Part shown: piece by piece, positions 11,817 to 24,191 of the stretch
Numbering within the stretch: the first letter of the stretch is position 1
Layout: every line of letters begins with the position of its first letter
NCBI GenBank assembly: GCA_963969595.1
Contig: OZ018410.1
Span: 37,367,413 to 37,431,412 of the forward strand
Origin: Neckera pumila
Taxonomy: Eukaryota; Streptophyta; Bryopsida; Hypnales; Neckeraceae
DNA length: 64,000 nt
Reading direction: 5' to 3'
The notes under the pieces: generated by a model
What the model was told of the DNA's origin: nothing
The model's database searches: none
Seen by the model: only the letters and a program-made list of their open reading frames with translations
Position numbers and translations under genes: made by a program

Positions 11817-12448
11817 AAAATTCGTTATCAGCTTAGTTCTGCCAATAGAGTTGGGACGCAAACTTTTCTCTACTTTTTAAACTGTCGAAGCGACAGTACC
11901 TTCGAATCTGTCAGCGATCGCGGTTTGTGATATCATCAAGTAGGGTTGCCATTCTAGTAAATTCTCCCTTCTCCATTTACATCCTGATGCCTCGAGTGAG
12001 AAGGAAAAATGGCCTGGCAGTTGGAATGAGTATTGATCGAATTTTCTGTTATGTAATGTAATCTGCTAATGTATGTGAATCCGTCTTGTTTTGACTGGAA
12101 ACCACTTTGAGCCACGAGTCTTTAGCAACCTTGTGAATGGGTGTCTTGCAATAACTTCCTAGGACGGTACTCGTTGCGTGAAGGATATTTTTGGGATAAT
12201 TTCTGGGTTCATTTCCACATGTGGATAAGGATTATCACATCAGAGACCCTTCCTCAGGCTCGAGCAGTCAAGCCAGAGTAGGTGTTTGGAAAGAGATATC
12301 TAGGAACCTCAAAATTATCTTGCAACAAGACAGGTGGTCATGTTGATAAGCAAACTCACACAAGTCAACAAGGCCCTCAGGGTCTTGTCCTTTGTGAATG
12401 GTCACACAATTTTTGTTTGCACTGACAACCGGATGATTTTCATGTGGT
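11817..12448. other. 3' flank of the cysteine oxidase gene
   Basis: The first few hundred bases presumably hold the 3' UTR; no polyadenylation signal stands out. The remainder up to the TE boundary shows no gene. Confidence 0.4.
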
Positions 12449-14312
12449 TTATCCCCTAAAGCATTAAACATGCTTTTTTGAGAACATAGCATTTTTGAGC
12501 AGCTCACTATGAGCAGAGTTTTTATTTTTTTTCTTTAAAATTTTCACACAACATTTTCTTGAGGAGTAGCTTTAAGGTCCAACAATTTTCATAACTTTTG
12601 ATTGCAACAATTAAAAAGTTATTGTATGATATGTGATTTTCAATGCTCGGCGGGCAACTCAAAAAAAAATTTTAAAATCATTTTTAAAAAAAATAAAAAT
12701 TTGAAACTAGTTCTCTAGATCTATATATGCAACTTTAGGTCTGGAATTATTTCATTTTAACCCCTAAAGGACGGAGACTATGGATTTACCAAAAACGCTC
12801 CAAAACTGCCATATCTAATACAAGTACCAAATTTTAGAAAAAAAACATTTTTGGACACATGTAACCGTAGGATCTTGTAGTAAACTAGTTTGAAAAGATG
12901 TGGAAAAAATTTCAGAATTTTCCACCGTGTAGATTGGAAGATATTAGCATTTGAATTGACAAAAATCCTTTTTTTGTCCCTGCAAAAATCCGGGCAGCTG
13001 CACTTCACAAGGTCACATTTATATGAAAAAATGTCCAAAATGGTTGTAACTCTTTGGATTCATTCTTTAAGGCAAGTTGGCTACATGCTATAAAAAATTT
13101 AGATCATTTGGAATTGTACAACATATAGGAAAAAAAAAGAAGTAGAAAGAAGTAGAAAATGATTCAAAACACTAAATTGTTAAGAATTTAATTATAGAAT
13201 TGACAAATGCCAATTCCAAGGATTATAATGTTGTAATAACCTATCTACACCTAAAGTATTAATTTTTTTTCAAAAATATTGAAAATTGAATTAAATAAAA
13301 GACTTCAAAGTTTATTTTAGAGTAGGGAATCCATAACTGCCCGCAAACTAGAACACCTCATAATTTAGATATCATAAATCAAAATGAAATAATTCCAGAC
13401 CTAAAGTTGCTTATATAAATCTAGAGAACCAGTTTCAAGTTTTTATTGTTTTTTTAAATGATTTAAAAAAAAAAATTGAGCTGCCCACCGAGCAATGAAA
13501 AACACATATCATGCAATAACTTTTTGACAATGTTGTCAAATGTTATGAAAATTGTTGGGCCTTAAAGCTACTCCTCGGGAAAATGTTGTATTAAAATTTC
13601 AAAGAAAAAAAAACAAAAACTCCGCTCGTGGTGAGCTGCCCAAAAAAGCTATGTTCTCAAAAAAGCCAGTTTCGTCCTTTAGGGGTTAATTTATGATATC
13701 CAAATTATGAGGTGTTCTAGTTTGCGGGCAGTTGTGGATTCCCTATTCTAAAATGAACTTTGAAGTTCTTTATTTAATTCAATTTTTAAATTTTTTAGAA
13801 AAAAATAAAAACATTGGGTGTAGATAGGTTATTACAACATTATAACCATTGGGATTGGCATTTGTCAATTCTATAATTAAATTCTTAACAATTTAGTGTT
13901 TTGAATCATTTTCTACTTCTTTCTACTTACTATTTTTGTCCTATATGTTGTACAACTTCAAATGATTTGAAAATTTTCAAGCATATAGCCAACTTGACTT
14001 CAAAAATGAATCCAAAGAGTAACCACCGTTTTAGACATTTCTTCATACAAATGTGACCTTGTGAAGTGCAGCTGCCCGGTTTTTTGTAGAAACAAAAAAA
14101 GGCTTTTTCTCAATTCAAACACTAATATTTTGCAATCTACATGGTGGAAAATTCTGAAATTTTTTCCACATCTTCCCAAACCAGTTTACTACAAGATCCT
14201 AAGGTTATATGTGTTCAAAAATCTTTTTTTTCTAAAATTTGGTACTTGTATTCGAAATGGCAGTTTTGGAGCGTTTTTGGTGAAAACATAGTCAAAAAAC
14301 TTTAAGGATTAT
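12449..14312 (-). mobile_element. TTAA-type element (subfamily B), host copy split by a nested relative
   Basis: An inverted subfamily B copy runs 12453-14308. It begins CCCCTAAAGCATTAAACATG after TTAT (12449-12452) and ends CTTTAAGGA before TTAT (14309-14312). It is interrupted by the direct-orientation copy 12761-13685. Rejoining across the insert and keeping one TTAA gives a sequence collinear with the same segment of the inner copy, so the nesting order is clear. The flanking 4-mer is TTAT on both sides rather than TTAA. Confidence 0.75.
12757..13689 (+). mobile_element. TTAA-flanked element (subfamily B, 925 bp) nested in 12453-14308
   Basis: TTAA at 12757-12760 and 13686-13689 flank an element starting CCCCTAAAGGACGGAGACTA and ending GTCCTTTAGGGG. 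The outer inverted repeat is CCCCTAAAGGAC. The paralogous uninterrupted site reads ATTTCATTTTGATTTATGAT, which confirms TTAA targeting of an existing TTRA. The short minus-strand frame at 12778-13038 recurs in other copies (14061-14291, 18982-19209, 23291-23512) because the DNA is repeated, not because it is a conserved gene. Confidence 0.85.
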
Positions 14313-14653
14313 ACAGCTTTGATATTGGTACTATACATTCAAATCATTATGTTGAAGTCACTAAAGTTACTTTGTGGTTTTATATGGGGTTTTGTTTCAA
14401 AGAAATGACAAGGATGTAGTATATTTTAGTACTTTTGACTTTTTGATCTTAAATTTGTGTTTTGTTTATCAAAATGTTTTTATTTTTTTTACTTGAATGA
14501 ATCTCACATAACGATGATTCTCAATTTTACTTTTTAATTAGCTTAATATGTCTCGAAAATAAGTGTTTCAATAGAGTAATTCTAAGAGTCTTGAAAGTCA
14601 CCTTTTCTTTGATTCCTAATTTGTTTCTAATTCTTGATTTGCTTTTTGAACAT

Positions 14654-14876
14654 TTAACCCTTGAAAGACATTGTTTTGGACGACGAATGGCAAAGAATCT
14701 CTCCATGCAAGACAAAAGTGCAACTATTCATCTTTGGAATTTTGTGTAAATAGGGGAGGTCTTATACGTTTTTGGGTTTTTCCAATGAGTGCTTTTGGAT
14801 TTTTTTAAATAAATGATGTCACATGGTATCAAAAGGGATGTTTTTCACAATGACTAGTCCATCCCTTAAGGATTAA
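14654..14876 (+). mobile_element. Short TTAA-flanked MITE (215 bp)
   Basis: TTAA 14654-14657 and 14873-14876 bound an element starting CCCTTGAAAGACATTG and ending TCCCTTAAGGA. It is collinear with the copies at 11105 and 32669, more diverged and more AT-rich. No coding capacity. Confidence 0.7.
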
Positions 14877-15419
14877 TCAATTTGTACTTTAATAAGTATT
14901 TTAAATTTTTTTTTTTTTGAAATACCAACAAGGCATGATTGTGTGCAATCTAACCATATAAGGTTGTCTTCTTCCTAGATTGAGGTTTAAGTTCTACTTT
15001 TGCAATAAGAAGGGAACATGCACAATTTAGCACCTTAAGTAATGCAAAAAGACTTTTGAAACTCTTCACCTACTAATTTGAATAAATTGAAAAACTTTCT
15101 TTTAAATCAAAAACTACTTTTCAAAAATATAAAAAATCAAGATTAGAAGTGCTTGTTGTAATACACCCAATGATATAGAAATATGGTCTACAATATGATG
15201 TTTTATACTATGATATACAATTATGGTAAATTATTAAAATTTTCTATCATATTCTATATTTGACTATATTTTTTATTTATTATATCTTTAGGTATTTATA
15301 ATAATTAAATTTTTTGAAAACTCATAGTTTATAGATAATTGAGACTTTATCTTTTGACTAAAATTAAGTAGAAAAAGATTCTTGTATAGTAGAAAAACAG
15401 AGTGCACTTGAGGGGTCAT
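14877..15419. other. Gene-free AT-rich stretch
   Basis: No gene or repeat boundary recognised. Confidence 0.4.
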
Positions 15420-16539
15420 TTAACCTCTAAAAGACCAACATGTGTTTTTTGGCAACATAGAAATTTTGGGCAGGTACATGTGACTAGAGATTTTTATATT
15501 TTGGGTTGAACTTTTAATAGAAGGTGGGGACGAGGAATATCTTTCACATTCACAAAATTTCATGACATTTGGGAATATGAGTAAAAAGTTATTGCATGAT
15601 ATATAGTTTGTTTTTCAACTCAAGTAATCCGGGCAGATAAGAAAAAATCACTTTTTTCAAAAATAAAAGTTTGAAATTGGTTTATTAATTTTATATATAC
15701 ATAGAAAGCTTTGAATCATTCCATTTTGATCAATGAGTCAGAAGTTATGAGGAGTTTTAGTTTGCAGGTAATAGTATGGATTTTATCTAAAACAAACTTT
15801 GAAGTTGTTTATTTTACTCAATATTCAAAAAAATTTGAAAAAAATAAAATCAAAGGATATAGATTGTTTATGACAACATTACAATCATTGGGATTGACGT
15901 TTTCCAGTACCAAATCAAAAATTTTAACAATTTAGTACTTTGAATCATTCTCTACTTCTTTCTACTTACTATTTTTTTCCTATATGTTGTACAATTCCAA
16001 ATGATCTGAAATCACTACAAGAAAACAGTGTCCGGAATGACTGCAAAGAATGACTATTTTGTAGTCATTCTGGACATAAATGACTAAAACGTGACTAGAG
16101 CCGGCTAGAGTCATTTCGGATAAGTCACGCAATATATGACTACAGCTTTATTACCACCATCTATTTGTGGAATGGATGAACAAATGGATGAGAACTTCAC
16201 TTGGAAGGGAGTTGATAAAGAAAATTTGGCGGAAAGAAATGGCTGAGGAGCTGACACGTGGACCTCCACGTCACAATCACTGAACAATCATGTTTTAGTC
16301 ACTGCAGACCCATGAAAAATCTGACGTGGACATCCACGTCACAGTCACTGAGTAGTCACATTTTAGTCACAACAAATCCATGAAAAATTTGACGTGGACA
16401 TCCACATCAGCAGTCATTTTGTAATCACGTTTTAGTCATGTTTTAGTCATGGTAGACCCATGAAAAATTTGACGTGGACATCCACATCGGCAATCATTTT
16501 CTTGTCATTTTAAAGTTATAGCAATACAATATACATCAT

Positions 16540-16760
16540 ATAAAATATATTGTATATACACCATATACAATTTAAACCATACATCATATACAATATGCCA
16601 TATAAATCACACCATACATCATAAACAATATGCCATATAAATCACACCATACATCATATACAATACGCCATATAAATTACACCATATATTACATACAATA
16701 CACCATACATCATATACAATATGCCATATAAATTACACCATACATCAAAAATAATACACC
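16540..16760. repeat. AT-rich tandem array inside the CACTA element
   Basis: Units of roughly 35-40 bp repeat the phrase CATCATATACAATATGCCAT with AAATCACACC-type spacers. It lies entirely within the transposon interior. Confidence 0.7.
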
Positions 16761-17919
16761 ATTTTCTGCAAAATATTGCATGGCTTCCAAATCCATTTAG
16801 GGTGAGTACAAGGTACAGAAATAACAAGCCTTTTATACAAGTGGGAGGGAAGTAGGCAAGACAAACCATATGGAATATAGAAAACACAAGTATTAGTCAA
16901 AGACCCTTTTAGTCGCAGGAAAGTAGGGTGTAGTCATTGTTTAGTATTAGATAAGTAACCTCAAAGTCAACCTAGTCATTCTCTAGTCACGTGTCCTTAG
17001 TACTAGCTAGGAAAGCTCGATCCCTGCCTCAATTTTGAGGTCGCGTTTGTGATTTTAGGGTTGTTTTTGGTCGATGTGGGAATTCTTTTGCTGTGCTGCG
17101 GAGGCTGTGGAGGAAATATTCAATTTTGTAAGTGGTGGCTTGACTTGGGATTTTGTTGATTTGACTACTGATCATGAATCTAAAGACATGTAAGAGCTTA
17201 GGAAGTGTTGATATGTACAAATTTTGAGGCTATGACTTTTGGGTTTTGGAAAGAAACAACAATGATCGAACGATCTCTACTCAAGCTAGTTGTTGTGATC
17301 ATTCTTTGCATGGAGCGTGAAACACGGAATAAAATTTTTGGCTTCTTTTGTCATTCCATGCGTCTTGCGTATTCTTCATGCACGGGTTTGTCAATCTGTG
17401 TGACTGCACCATGGAATTAATGCTTACGCATGCTGTGACGGGAGTAGAGGTTGTAACCCGCCATTTCGTTGTAGCGGTAGAGATTTTGTGATGTATACCA
17501 GTTGCTTGTTCAATGTTTTTGAGCCAGCTTGTTAGTTACAAAAGCCCGCTATATTACTGTGGCAGTGATGAAAGCCCCTTACTACAATATATGTGAATTA
17601 TCAAAACGAAGGCCAATGGTCTCATGATGCGAAGGAATTCATTCTTGTAAGTCAATAGTACCCATGTGATTTGGAGTTTCAGCACTTCAATTTAGCTTGT
17701 TCATCAATTCATATAGAATGCAAAATTTATATGCCAATGTTCTTGCAAATATTTGAGTGTAGTATTGTCTATTCCATAAAAATTGCAACAATAAAAAATA
17801 ATGTATTATTCCAAAATAGTTTCAAACAAATAAGATAGCTATTAGAAAAAGAGGGCACCCTAAATATAAAGAAAATTAATAAAAGAAACCCTCAATAGAA
17901 TTTTTTTTTTAAAATTAAC

Positions 17920-18460
17920 CTCAAACTATGAGCAAGAAGTCTTGAAAATCAAGTAATGTAAAATTAAAAAAATTTGAAACAAACAACATAGAATGAAGAA
18001 AAAAGAGGAATAATTAAATAAACATAAAGGAAGTTAACAAAGGAAACAATGAAAAAATAAAACTATGAATAAGAAGTCTTAGCTAGGGATCAAGTAATCT
18101 AATTTTAAAAAAATAATTTTAAAAAAATAATACAAAAATTTAAAAAAAAAGGCTACGTATATAAATAAAAAGAAAATTAATAAATGAAACTATATTCCAA
18201 AAAATGAATATCAAACTATGAGTGAGAAGTCCTAAAAATAAAGTAATGTAATATAAAAAAAAAATTCAAACAATTAACATAGCAATAAGAAAAAAGATAA
18301 GTAAATCCAAAATTTAAAAAAATAATAAAGGAAACAATGAACAAAAAAAACTAAAAATCTAACTATGAGTACCAGAGTATGGAGTCTTGAAAATCAAGTA
18401 ATCTAATATAAAAAAAGAGTATGGAGTCTTGAAAATCAAGTAATCTAATATAAGGCTAAA
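17920..18460. repeat. Four degenerate units of about 140 bp inside the CACTA element
   Basis: The core AACTATGAGCAAGAAGTCTT plus AATCAAGTAATGTAA recurs near 17925, 18062, 18213 and 18361. A very recent short direct duplication of the GTATGGAGTCTTGAAAATCA segment lies at 18375-18455. Confidence 0.65.
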
Positions 18461-19230
18461 ACATAAATTGCGTTTGCTTATTGTTGCGCAGGTAAGAGAA
18501 GAACAAAGTGACACATAAGCCTTCTTACATTATCTTTACAAGCAACTCACTACATTCCTCACTGCAGTCAGTTTTTTTAGTAGCGTTTTAGTCACATGAA
18601 GTCAATGTCTAGTCACTGCAGTCATATTATAGTCATTACAAGTCATTGATATTAGAAACAGTTTGGGCAACGCCACCCTGACGTCAATGCATACAACAAA
18701 ATACTGTGGATGAAAGTGCCAGCTCGTAGAACCTCCGTTCCGTAGTCACGCCGGTGACTAAAGAATGACTGCCACCCTGAAACCAAAATGGTCACGGTGC
18801 AATTACAAACGTACAGTCATTGTTTAGTCATTCCGGACAAGAAGTCACGGGGCTGCAGTCACAATAAGGGCCATTTTCTTGTAGTGAATTTTTTAAGCAT
18901 GTAGCCATCTTGCCCTGAAGAATGAATCCAAAGAAGCACAACCATTTTGGAATTTCTTTCATAATAATCTGACCTTGTGAAGTGCAACTGCCTATTTTTT
19001 TTGTAGGGCCAAAAAAAAGTTTTTTTGCCACTTCAAACGCCAATATCTTGCAATCTATATGGTGGAAATTTCTAAATTTTTTTGCATATCTTATCAAACC
19101 AGAGTACTGCAAGATCCTATGGTTACATGTGTCCAAAAGTGATTTTTTTCAAAAATTTGGTACTTGTATTAGAAATGGCAGTTTTGGAGCAATTTTGGTG
19201 AGAACATAGTCAAGGAACTTTAGGGGTTAA

Positions 19231-20870
19231 ATTCAACTATAGTTTTCATGTTGTGTTTTTCCTTTGATTTGCTATATATACCAAAAAACTTTTTTGGACC
19301 TTTACATATTGGTATACATTATTTCAAATTGTTGTACACAAAAATTGAAGGAAGTTGCCATTTTATAGAATTTAAAATAGACTATTATCAATTTCACAAA
19401 CATGAAAATGATGTTGGTTCTCACAATATTTGAATTTTTTTTTGGGAATTGAGAGCATGGGATTGCAGTAGCTATTGTAGAGAGAATATAGGTTGTAACA
19501 TAGGCCAAATATTGTTACATTTTAATGCCCTTGCATTTGAAATATTTGTTGAATAAGACAATGCATATAATTTGTAAACTTCCATAAGAGTGACAGTTTT
19601 ATTGGCGATGCATGTAAAATTAACTTCAACACTTTTGTACTCCCTATAAAACCTACATTCTAAGTTAATTCAAGTGGTCTACAAAAGACATTAGAGAGTG
19701 ACCTAAAAGGTCCAATGCCGGATGATTTCATCATAGTAGATTTGTTTGGAATTCCCTGCAGGTATTGCACTAAAAATTCCCTCCAAAGAAATACAAAAGT
19801 GTAACAACTTCATATTCACAAGGAATGTGGCTATCATAGGAAAATGTGAGACCAGAAAATTTGTGCATTTCATTAAGGGAAAATTTGTGCATTTTTTAGT
19901 GTTATTAGAAAATGTTTCCACCTCCAAATCAACTCAATTTCTGAAATTAAATATTTTAGAATGTAGATTTATGCTCTAAATCTAACTACATTGTAGATTA
20001 GTGAGCAAATTTAATATTAGTTGTAAGTTTTGAAGTCTCAAATCTAACTAATATGTAGATTTGAATTTCAATCTCATTGATTTGTATATTTCAGAACTTT
20101 TGATTTAGACCTTTCCTAGATTTCAAGAGTTCACAATATTAGTTATACATAGATTTCATTTGCTTTAACATTTTCTAACTTCATATAATATAAAATTTCT
20201 TGGATTTCTAAATTAAACAAACTCAAGAAAAGCTAGATTTTTGTGAATAGAATTCATTATCACATAGATTGACAACCTACTAGTCTTATGTGTCCAACCT
20301 CATAGTACCTTTGACAATTGATATGGGACAATTGCATCTTGTAAAATCAACCAAAAGTTAGGTGGAAACAACATTGAAATTAAAGATGTATACAAAGTCT
20401 ACCAATTCAAATTGTCCACGGGGGATTTGGAGAGAATTTATGAAAATCCCTGCAAAGAAAATTTACGATTTTTTCTTGTATAAGAATTCTTTGAAGATCC
20501 CTCCATGGTGACATTAGAACACAAGGAAACATAGAAACTAGGAGAAACTTGCAAGGAAAAACTACAAAATCTCCAAATCAGGCCGTGGTGAAAATAAGAT
20601 GCATAGACCCATTCATGTGGGTCTTGAAATTGGATCATAAGTTCATAACTTCTTTATTTATGACTTTTCAAGACAACCATGATTCTATGCCATTGGCAAC
20701 TTGTCGCCATCGTCATCACAAGTTGCAACTCATGACCTTCTCTCCATTCAATTTGCACCTTAGGCCCTTGATCATAAAGATGAAAGGTTGTAATTAAATA
20801 ATGAACATGAATGGACCCCCCAATCTTCAAGTTTCAGGATTCTTTTGGAAGCCCCCATGAGTAATATATC
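19231..20870. other. Gene-free AT-rich stretch
   Basis: No gene recognised. Several 60-80 codon frames exist on both strands without family resemblance or clear splice structure. Confidence 0.4.
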
Positions 20871-20875
20871 AATTA

Positions 20876-21249
20876 AGTTAGAAACACCCAAAATTGTCCT
20901 TGTTCCCATTCTTGTACCCTAAACTACCACTAAATGTGTCCCTGGACTTTCGTTAAGGTGTCCGTCAAATGCTTAACTTTGAAGGACACATACTTTTTAA
21001 CTTTGGTTTGCTGACTATTGATTTGTGCAGATTTCAGTTCAGGATCCACCTGTGTGACGGTTTCAATGATCTAGGGAGACATCACTTTGAAAATTCATAG
21101 AAATTACATACCACATCCGAAAAAATCTAATTTTTTTTTTGAGTATTCATGATTTTCACTTGCTAATACGACAAAAATATGATTTTAGGAAAGGTGCTTC
21201 CCACTATGTTGAATTGCTTATACTGATAGTTTTGGGTGTTTCCACTGTA
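20876..21249. mobile_element. Possible MITE, about 375 bp
   Basis: The left terminus TTAGAAACACCCAAAATTGT (20878-20897) faces its inverted counterpart ATAGTTTTGGGTGTTTCCA near 21227-21245. The inverted repeat is short, the interior has no coding capacity and no target duplication could be set with confidence. Confidence 0.35.
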
Positions 21250-21329
21250 GGGCAATTCCTCAAAATACATCCTACAAAGGTGTAAATGTACAGAATTGGG
21301 AAAGTGAGAGGTCGAATGAGACCATCATG

Positions 21330-21474
21330 TAAGGGCCTCTTCACACTATGGCCGTCCAAGTTGAGAGGCCATGGAACTCTGCAATATGATTGGTGGAACC
21401 AACGGACCCTGCAATATGATTGGTGGAAACGACGGACTCTCGACTTGGACGACCATAGTGTGAAGAGGCCCTAA
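21330..21474. mobile_element. Tourist-like (PIF/Harbinger-type) MITE, 139 bp, with TAA duplication
   Basis: Element 21333-21471 has about 30-bp terminal inverted repeats starting GGGCCTCTTCACACTATGGC, flanked by TAA at 21330-21332 and 21472-21474. TAA duplications and GG(G)CC-starting ends fit Tourist-type MITEs. The interior is a tandem duplication of a phrase containing TGCAATATGATTGGTGGAA. It is small and little decayed, so probably recent. Confidence 0.7.
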
Positions 21475-22839
21475 GTTACGTTAAAACATTGCACGCCCTG
21501 GGATCCTGGATGGATCGAAATAATCAATAAAACGAGAAACTGATTGATGGCCTTGAAACTGCCTGCCTGCCTGCCTGCCTGATGCTTGATTTCCATTCCC
21601 TGAAAAACAACCTACTGAAGGAGCCAGCCCATCATATCTGTTCACGGTTGACGTGGCCAGATGCAAAGCTACCAAAAGAAAAATCTAAATGGGACGCGTA
21701 AAACTAGAGATTTGTCCATATATTTCAAGAAGAAAAAGAAAAAGAAAAAGAAAAAAGGAAAAAGAAAAAAAACGAAACTGAAAAAGAAAACAACTCATGC
21801 CCATCGCCCTAAAATTCTAAATCCACTATTAGGGGTAGTCACACCTTCTTCAGCAAGTAAATTTTGCAAGAGGAAAAAAAGTTGCTGAGGGAAAACAAGA
21901 GTCAATTGGAAGCAGTTCTATTGAAGAAGGGTGACTCACACCCCTTTTGTGATGTTTGGAGGGTTTCTCTGAAGAATGGATTCAATATCGCACATGTCGC
22001 AAGAGCGAAGCAAGGAGTGCAGATGAAATAGTTTGCTTGCGAGGCCTTAGCGACGCCCAATATTCACCTTTGAAGGTGAATAACGGAGCTCGTGAAGCCT
22101 TCACAAAAAGAATATCTTCTACAAGCGTCAATCCAATCCGAACCCGCCACGCCTCTGTTCTCCAGAGAATGCCTTGGTTGCAAAGAAGCTGTGACTACCC
22201 ATATTATCCTTCTTCTATTATTGAGTTTTGTGATTAAAGTTGAGGCACTAGCAGTCAATTATTTAAGCAATTTTGGAGCAAATTTTGTGTTGGATGAGGT
22301 AGTGGAAGTTTTTTCATTGATAGGAGATATGGGGATAGCAAAATTGTTAGAATTTTATTCCCAAAATTGAAATTATTGTGACTTTGGGGAACCTAAAAGT
22401 ATACTTGACTAGTAGCCAATGTCTAGAGTCTTCCAATTATAATCATTGAAAAAACTACTATCTCACTACTTCCTACTTTCTTGCTCACTTCTTTTGGAAC
22501 ATGTGTCATAAGATTATTAGTTCCAACCTTGAAAAGGACTTAAGAACATATATTCCAAGCTTCGGTTGGAAATCAGTTCAAGCTTTGGTTGGAAATACTA
22601 CACCTCTATAGGTTGGGTATTAGGCATGGTTGACAACTAGTGCCTCAACCTTAAGCATCGGTTCTGAAATATTTGGCCTTGCAAAGAGGTGCTCAAGCTT
22701 GAGTTTTGTGTCAATGTTGACAACCAACCTTTATTTTTGAAGTGAAAATGGACAAATTCGAGCCTTTTTTCCATCTCTTAGAGTGCTTTTCATTTGTTAG
22801 AAAAACACTAAACAACCCTAGGGTTGTAAACATGAGTCT
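21475..22839. other. Gene-free stretch with microsatellites
   Basis: A GCCT microsatellite lies at 21561-21580 and an AAAAAG-type repeat at 21728-21775. A 94-codon plus frame (21956-22237) has moderate GC content but no recognisable family. I see no splice-supported gene. Confidence 0.35.
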
Positions 22840-23261
22840 CCATCATTACCTTAAGTTAGGTTGTTTGTTTTAAATTGTTTTGTTTTGTTTGTCACATTGA
22901 AATCTGCAAAATCGTGTGTCCCTTGGTCGCATGCTTTGTACTACCAAAAAGCTCTTGGTTAGGAGGGGTGCACCGGCTTGGTTTTGTGACCTTTGGAGAT
23001 ACGATGTGGAAGTTATTGAATTTCAAAGTATTTATGAATCAAAAAATCAAAAAATTACTTTTACTTTGATTTTGGTCGTGTTCTTGGTACTGTTGGAAAG
23101 CTCTTGATGAAAGGGGTGGGTAGACTTTGTTTTGTGGCATTTGGAATGGTAGTTTGAAAGATATTGAATTTCAAAGTTTTTATTATGAATCAAAAAATTA
23201 GCAATTTCTTTTTTACTATGATTTTGACTATGGCAACAACACATGCCACACTAGTTCCACA
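22840..23261 (+). repeat. Dispersed repeat, copy 2, with internal duplication
   Basis: Related to 3420-3890. Two tandem units of about 155 bp (22920-23072 and 23073-23227) repeat the block from AAAGCTCTTG, through the GGGGTG motif and TTTTGTG, to a GAATTTCAAAGT end. The right edge abuts the TTAA element at 23266. Confidence 0.6.
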
Positions 23262-24191
23262 TTAATCCCTAAAGTTCCTTGACTATGTTCTCACCAAAAA
23301 TGTTCCAAAACTGCCATTTCTAATATAAGTACCAAATTTTTGAAAAATATCATTTTTTGACACATGTTACATAGAATCTTGTAGTACTCTAGTTTGAGAA
23401 TATATGGAAAACATTTCAGAAATTTCCACCATGTAGATTGCAACATATTAGCGTTTGAAGTAGCAAAAATCCTTTTTTTGGCCCTGCAAAAAACCGGGCA
23501 GCTGCACTTCACAAGGTTAGATCATTATGAAAAAATGTCCAAAAAATGGTTGTGCTTCTTTGGATTTGTTCTTCAAGGCAAGTTGGCTACATACATGAAA
23601 ATTTTCAAATCATTTGGAGTTGTACAACATATATAAAAAAATAAGTAAGTTGAAAAAAGTAGAGAATGATTCAAAATACTAAATTGTTAATAAATAAGTT
23701 ATAAAATTAGAAAAATCCAATCCAAATGGTTGAATTGTTGTTATAAACAATCTACATCCAATAGCATTATTTTTTTTCAAAAATATTGAAATTTCAATAA
23801 AATAAAGGACTTCTAAGTTTTTTTGGTGTAGAGATTCTATAATTGCCCGCAAACTAAAAAACCTCATAACTTTCATCTCAACTATTGAAATGCAATGATT
23901 CAAAGCTTTTTGAGTACATATAAATTTGAAGAACGAATTTCAAATTTTTATTTCTTAAAATGGTGATTTTTTCAAATCTGCTTGAACTGCCCAAGTTGAG
24001 AAACAAACAACATATTATGCAATAACTTTTGACTCATATTTTCAAATGTCATGAAATTTATGCATATGAAAGATTTTTCTTGTCCCCAAATTCTATTAAA
24101 ATTTCAACCCAAAATATGCAAATCTCTATCACACGTACCTGCCCAAAATTTCTATGTTGCCAGAAACACATGTTGGTCCTTTAGGGGTTGA
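23262..24191 (+). mobile_element. TTAA-type element (subfamily B, 922 bp)
   Basis: TTAA (23262-23265) precedes TCCCTAAAGTTCCTTGACTA, and the right end GTCCTTTAGGGG abuts TTGA (24188-24191), a one-base change of the expected duplication. The body matches the other subfamily B copies. No coding capacity. Confidence 0.75.

Larger units (their letters stand above)
16013..18886. mobile_element. Non-autonomous CACTA (CMC/EnSpm) transposon, 2874 bp
   Basis: Both ends carry the classic CACTACAAGAAAA terminal repeat (16013-16025 and its complement at 18874-18886), flanked by the 3-bp target duplication AAT (16010-16012, 18887-18889). Subterminal regions are packed with AGTCA/TGACT motifs, typical transposase-binding repeats, including CCGGAATGACT near both ends. 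Inside are units built on GACGTGGACATCCACATC (16215-16500), a CATATACAATATGCCATA-type array (16540-16760) and four roughly 140-bp units (17920-18460). No transposase or other domain was recognised, so the element depends on a helper. Confidence 0.92.
15420..19230 (-). mobile_element. TTAA-flanked element (subfamily B) split by a CACTA transposon
   Basis: TTAA (15420-15423) and TTAA (19227-19230) bound an inverted subfamily B copy: 15424-16012 and 18890-19226 once the CACTA insert and one 3-bp duplication are removed. About 926 bp remain, matching the size of other copies. The right end reads AACTTTAGGGG. It encodes nothing. Confidence 0.8.

Noticed and set aside
12778..13038. Recurring frame (KCSCPDFCR... 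/ ...NANIFQST) in several places
   Set aside because: It recurs because it lies in the repeated TTAA elements; it contains no domain and is interrupted in some copies.
16654..16887. Minus-strand hydrophobic frame inside the CACTA element
   Set aside because: Largely composed of the AT-rich tandem array; not a transposase.
21956..22237. 94-codon plus-strand frame
   Set aside because: No recognisable family, no splice context; both strands have competing frames.
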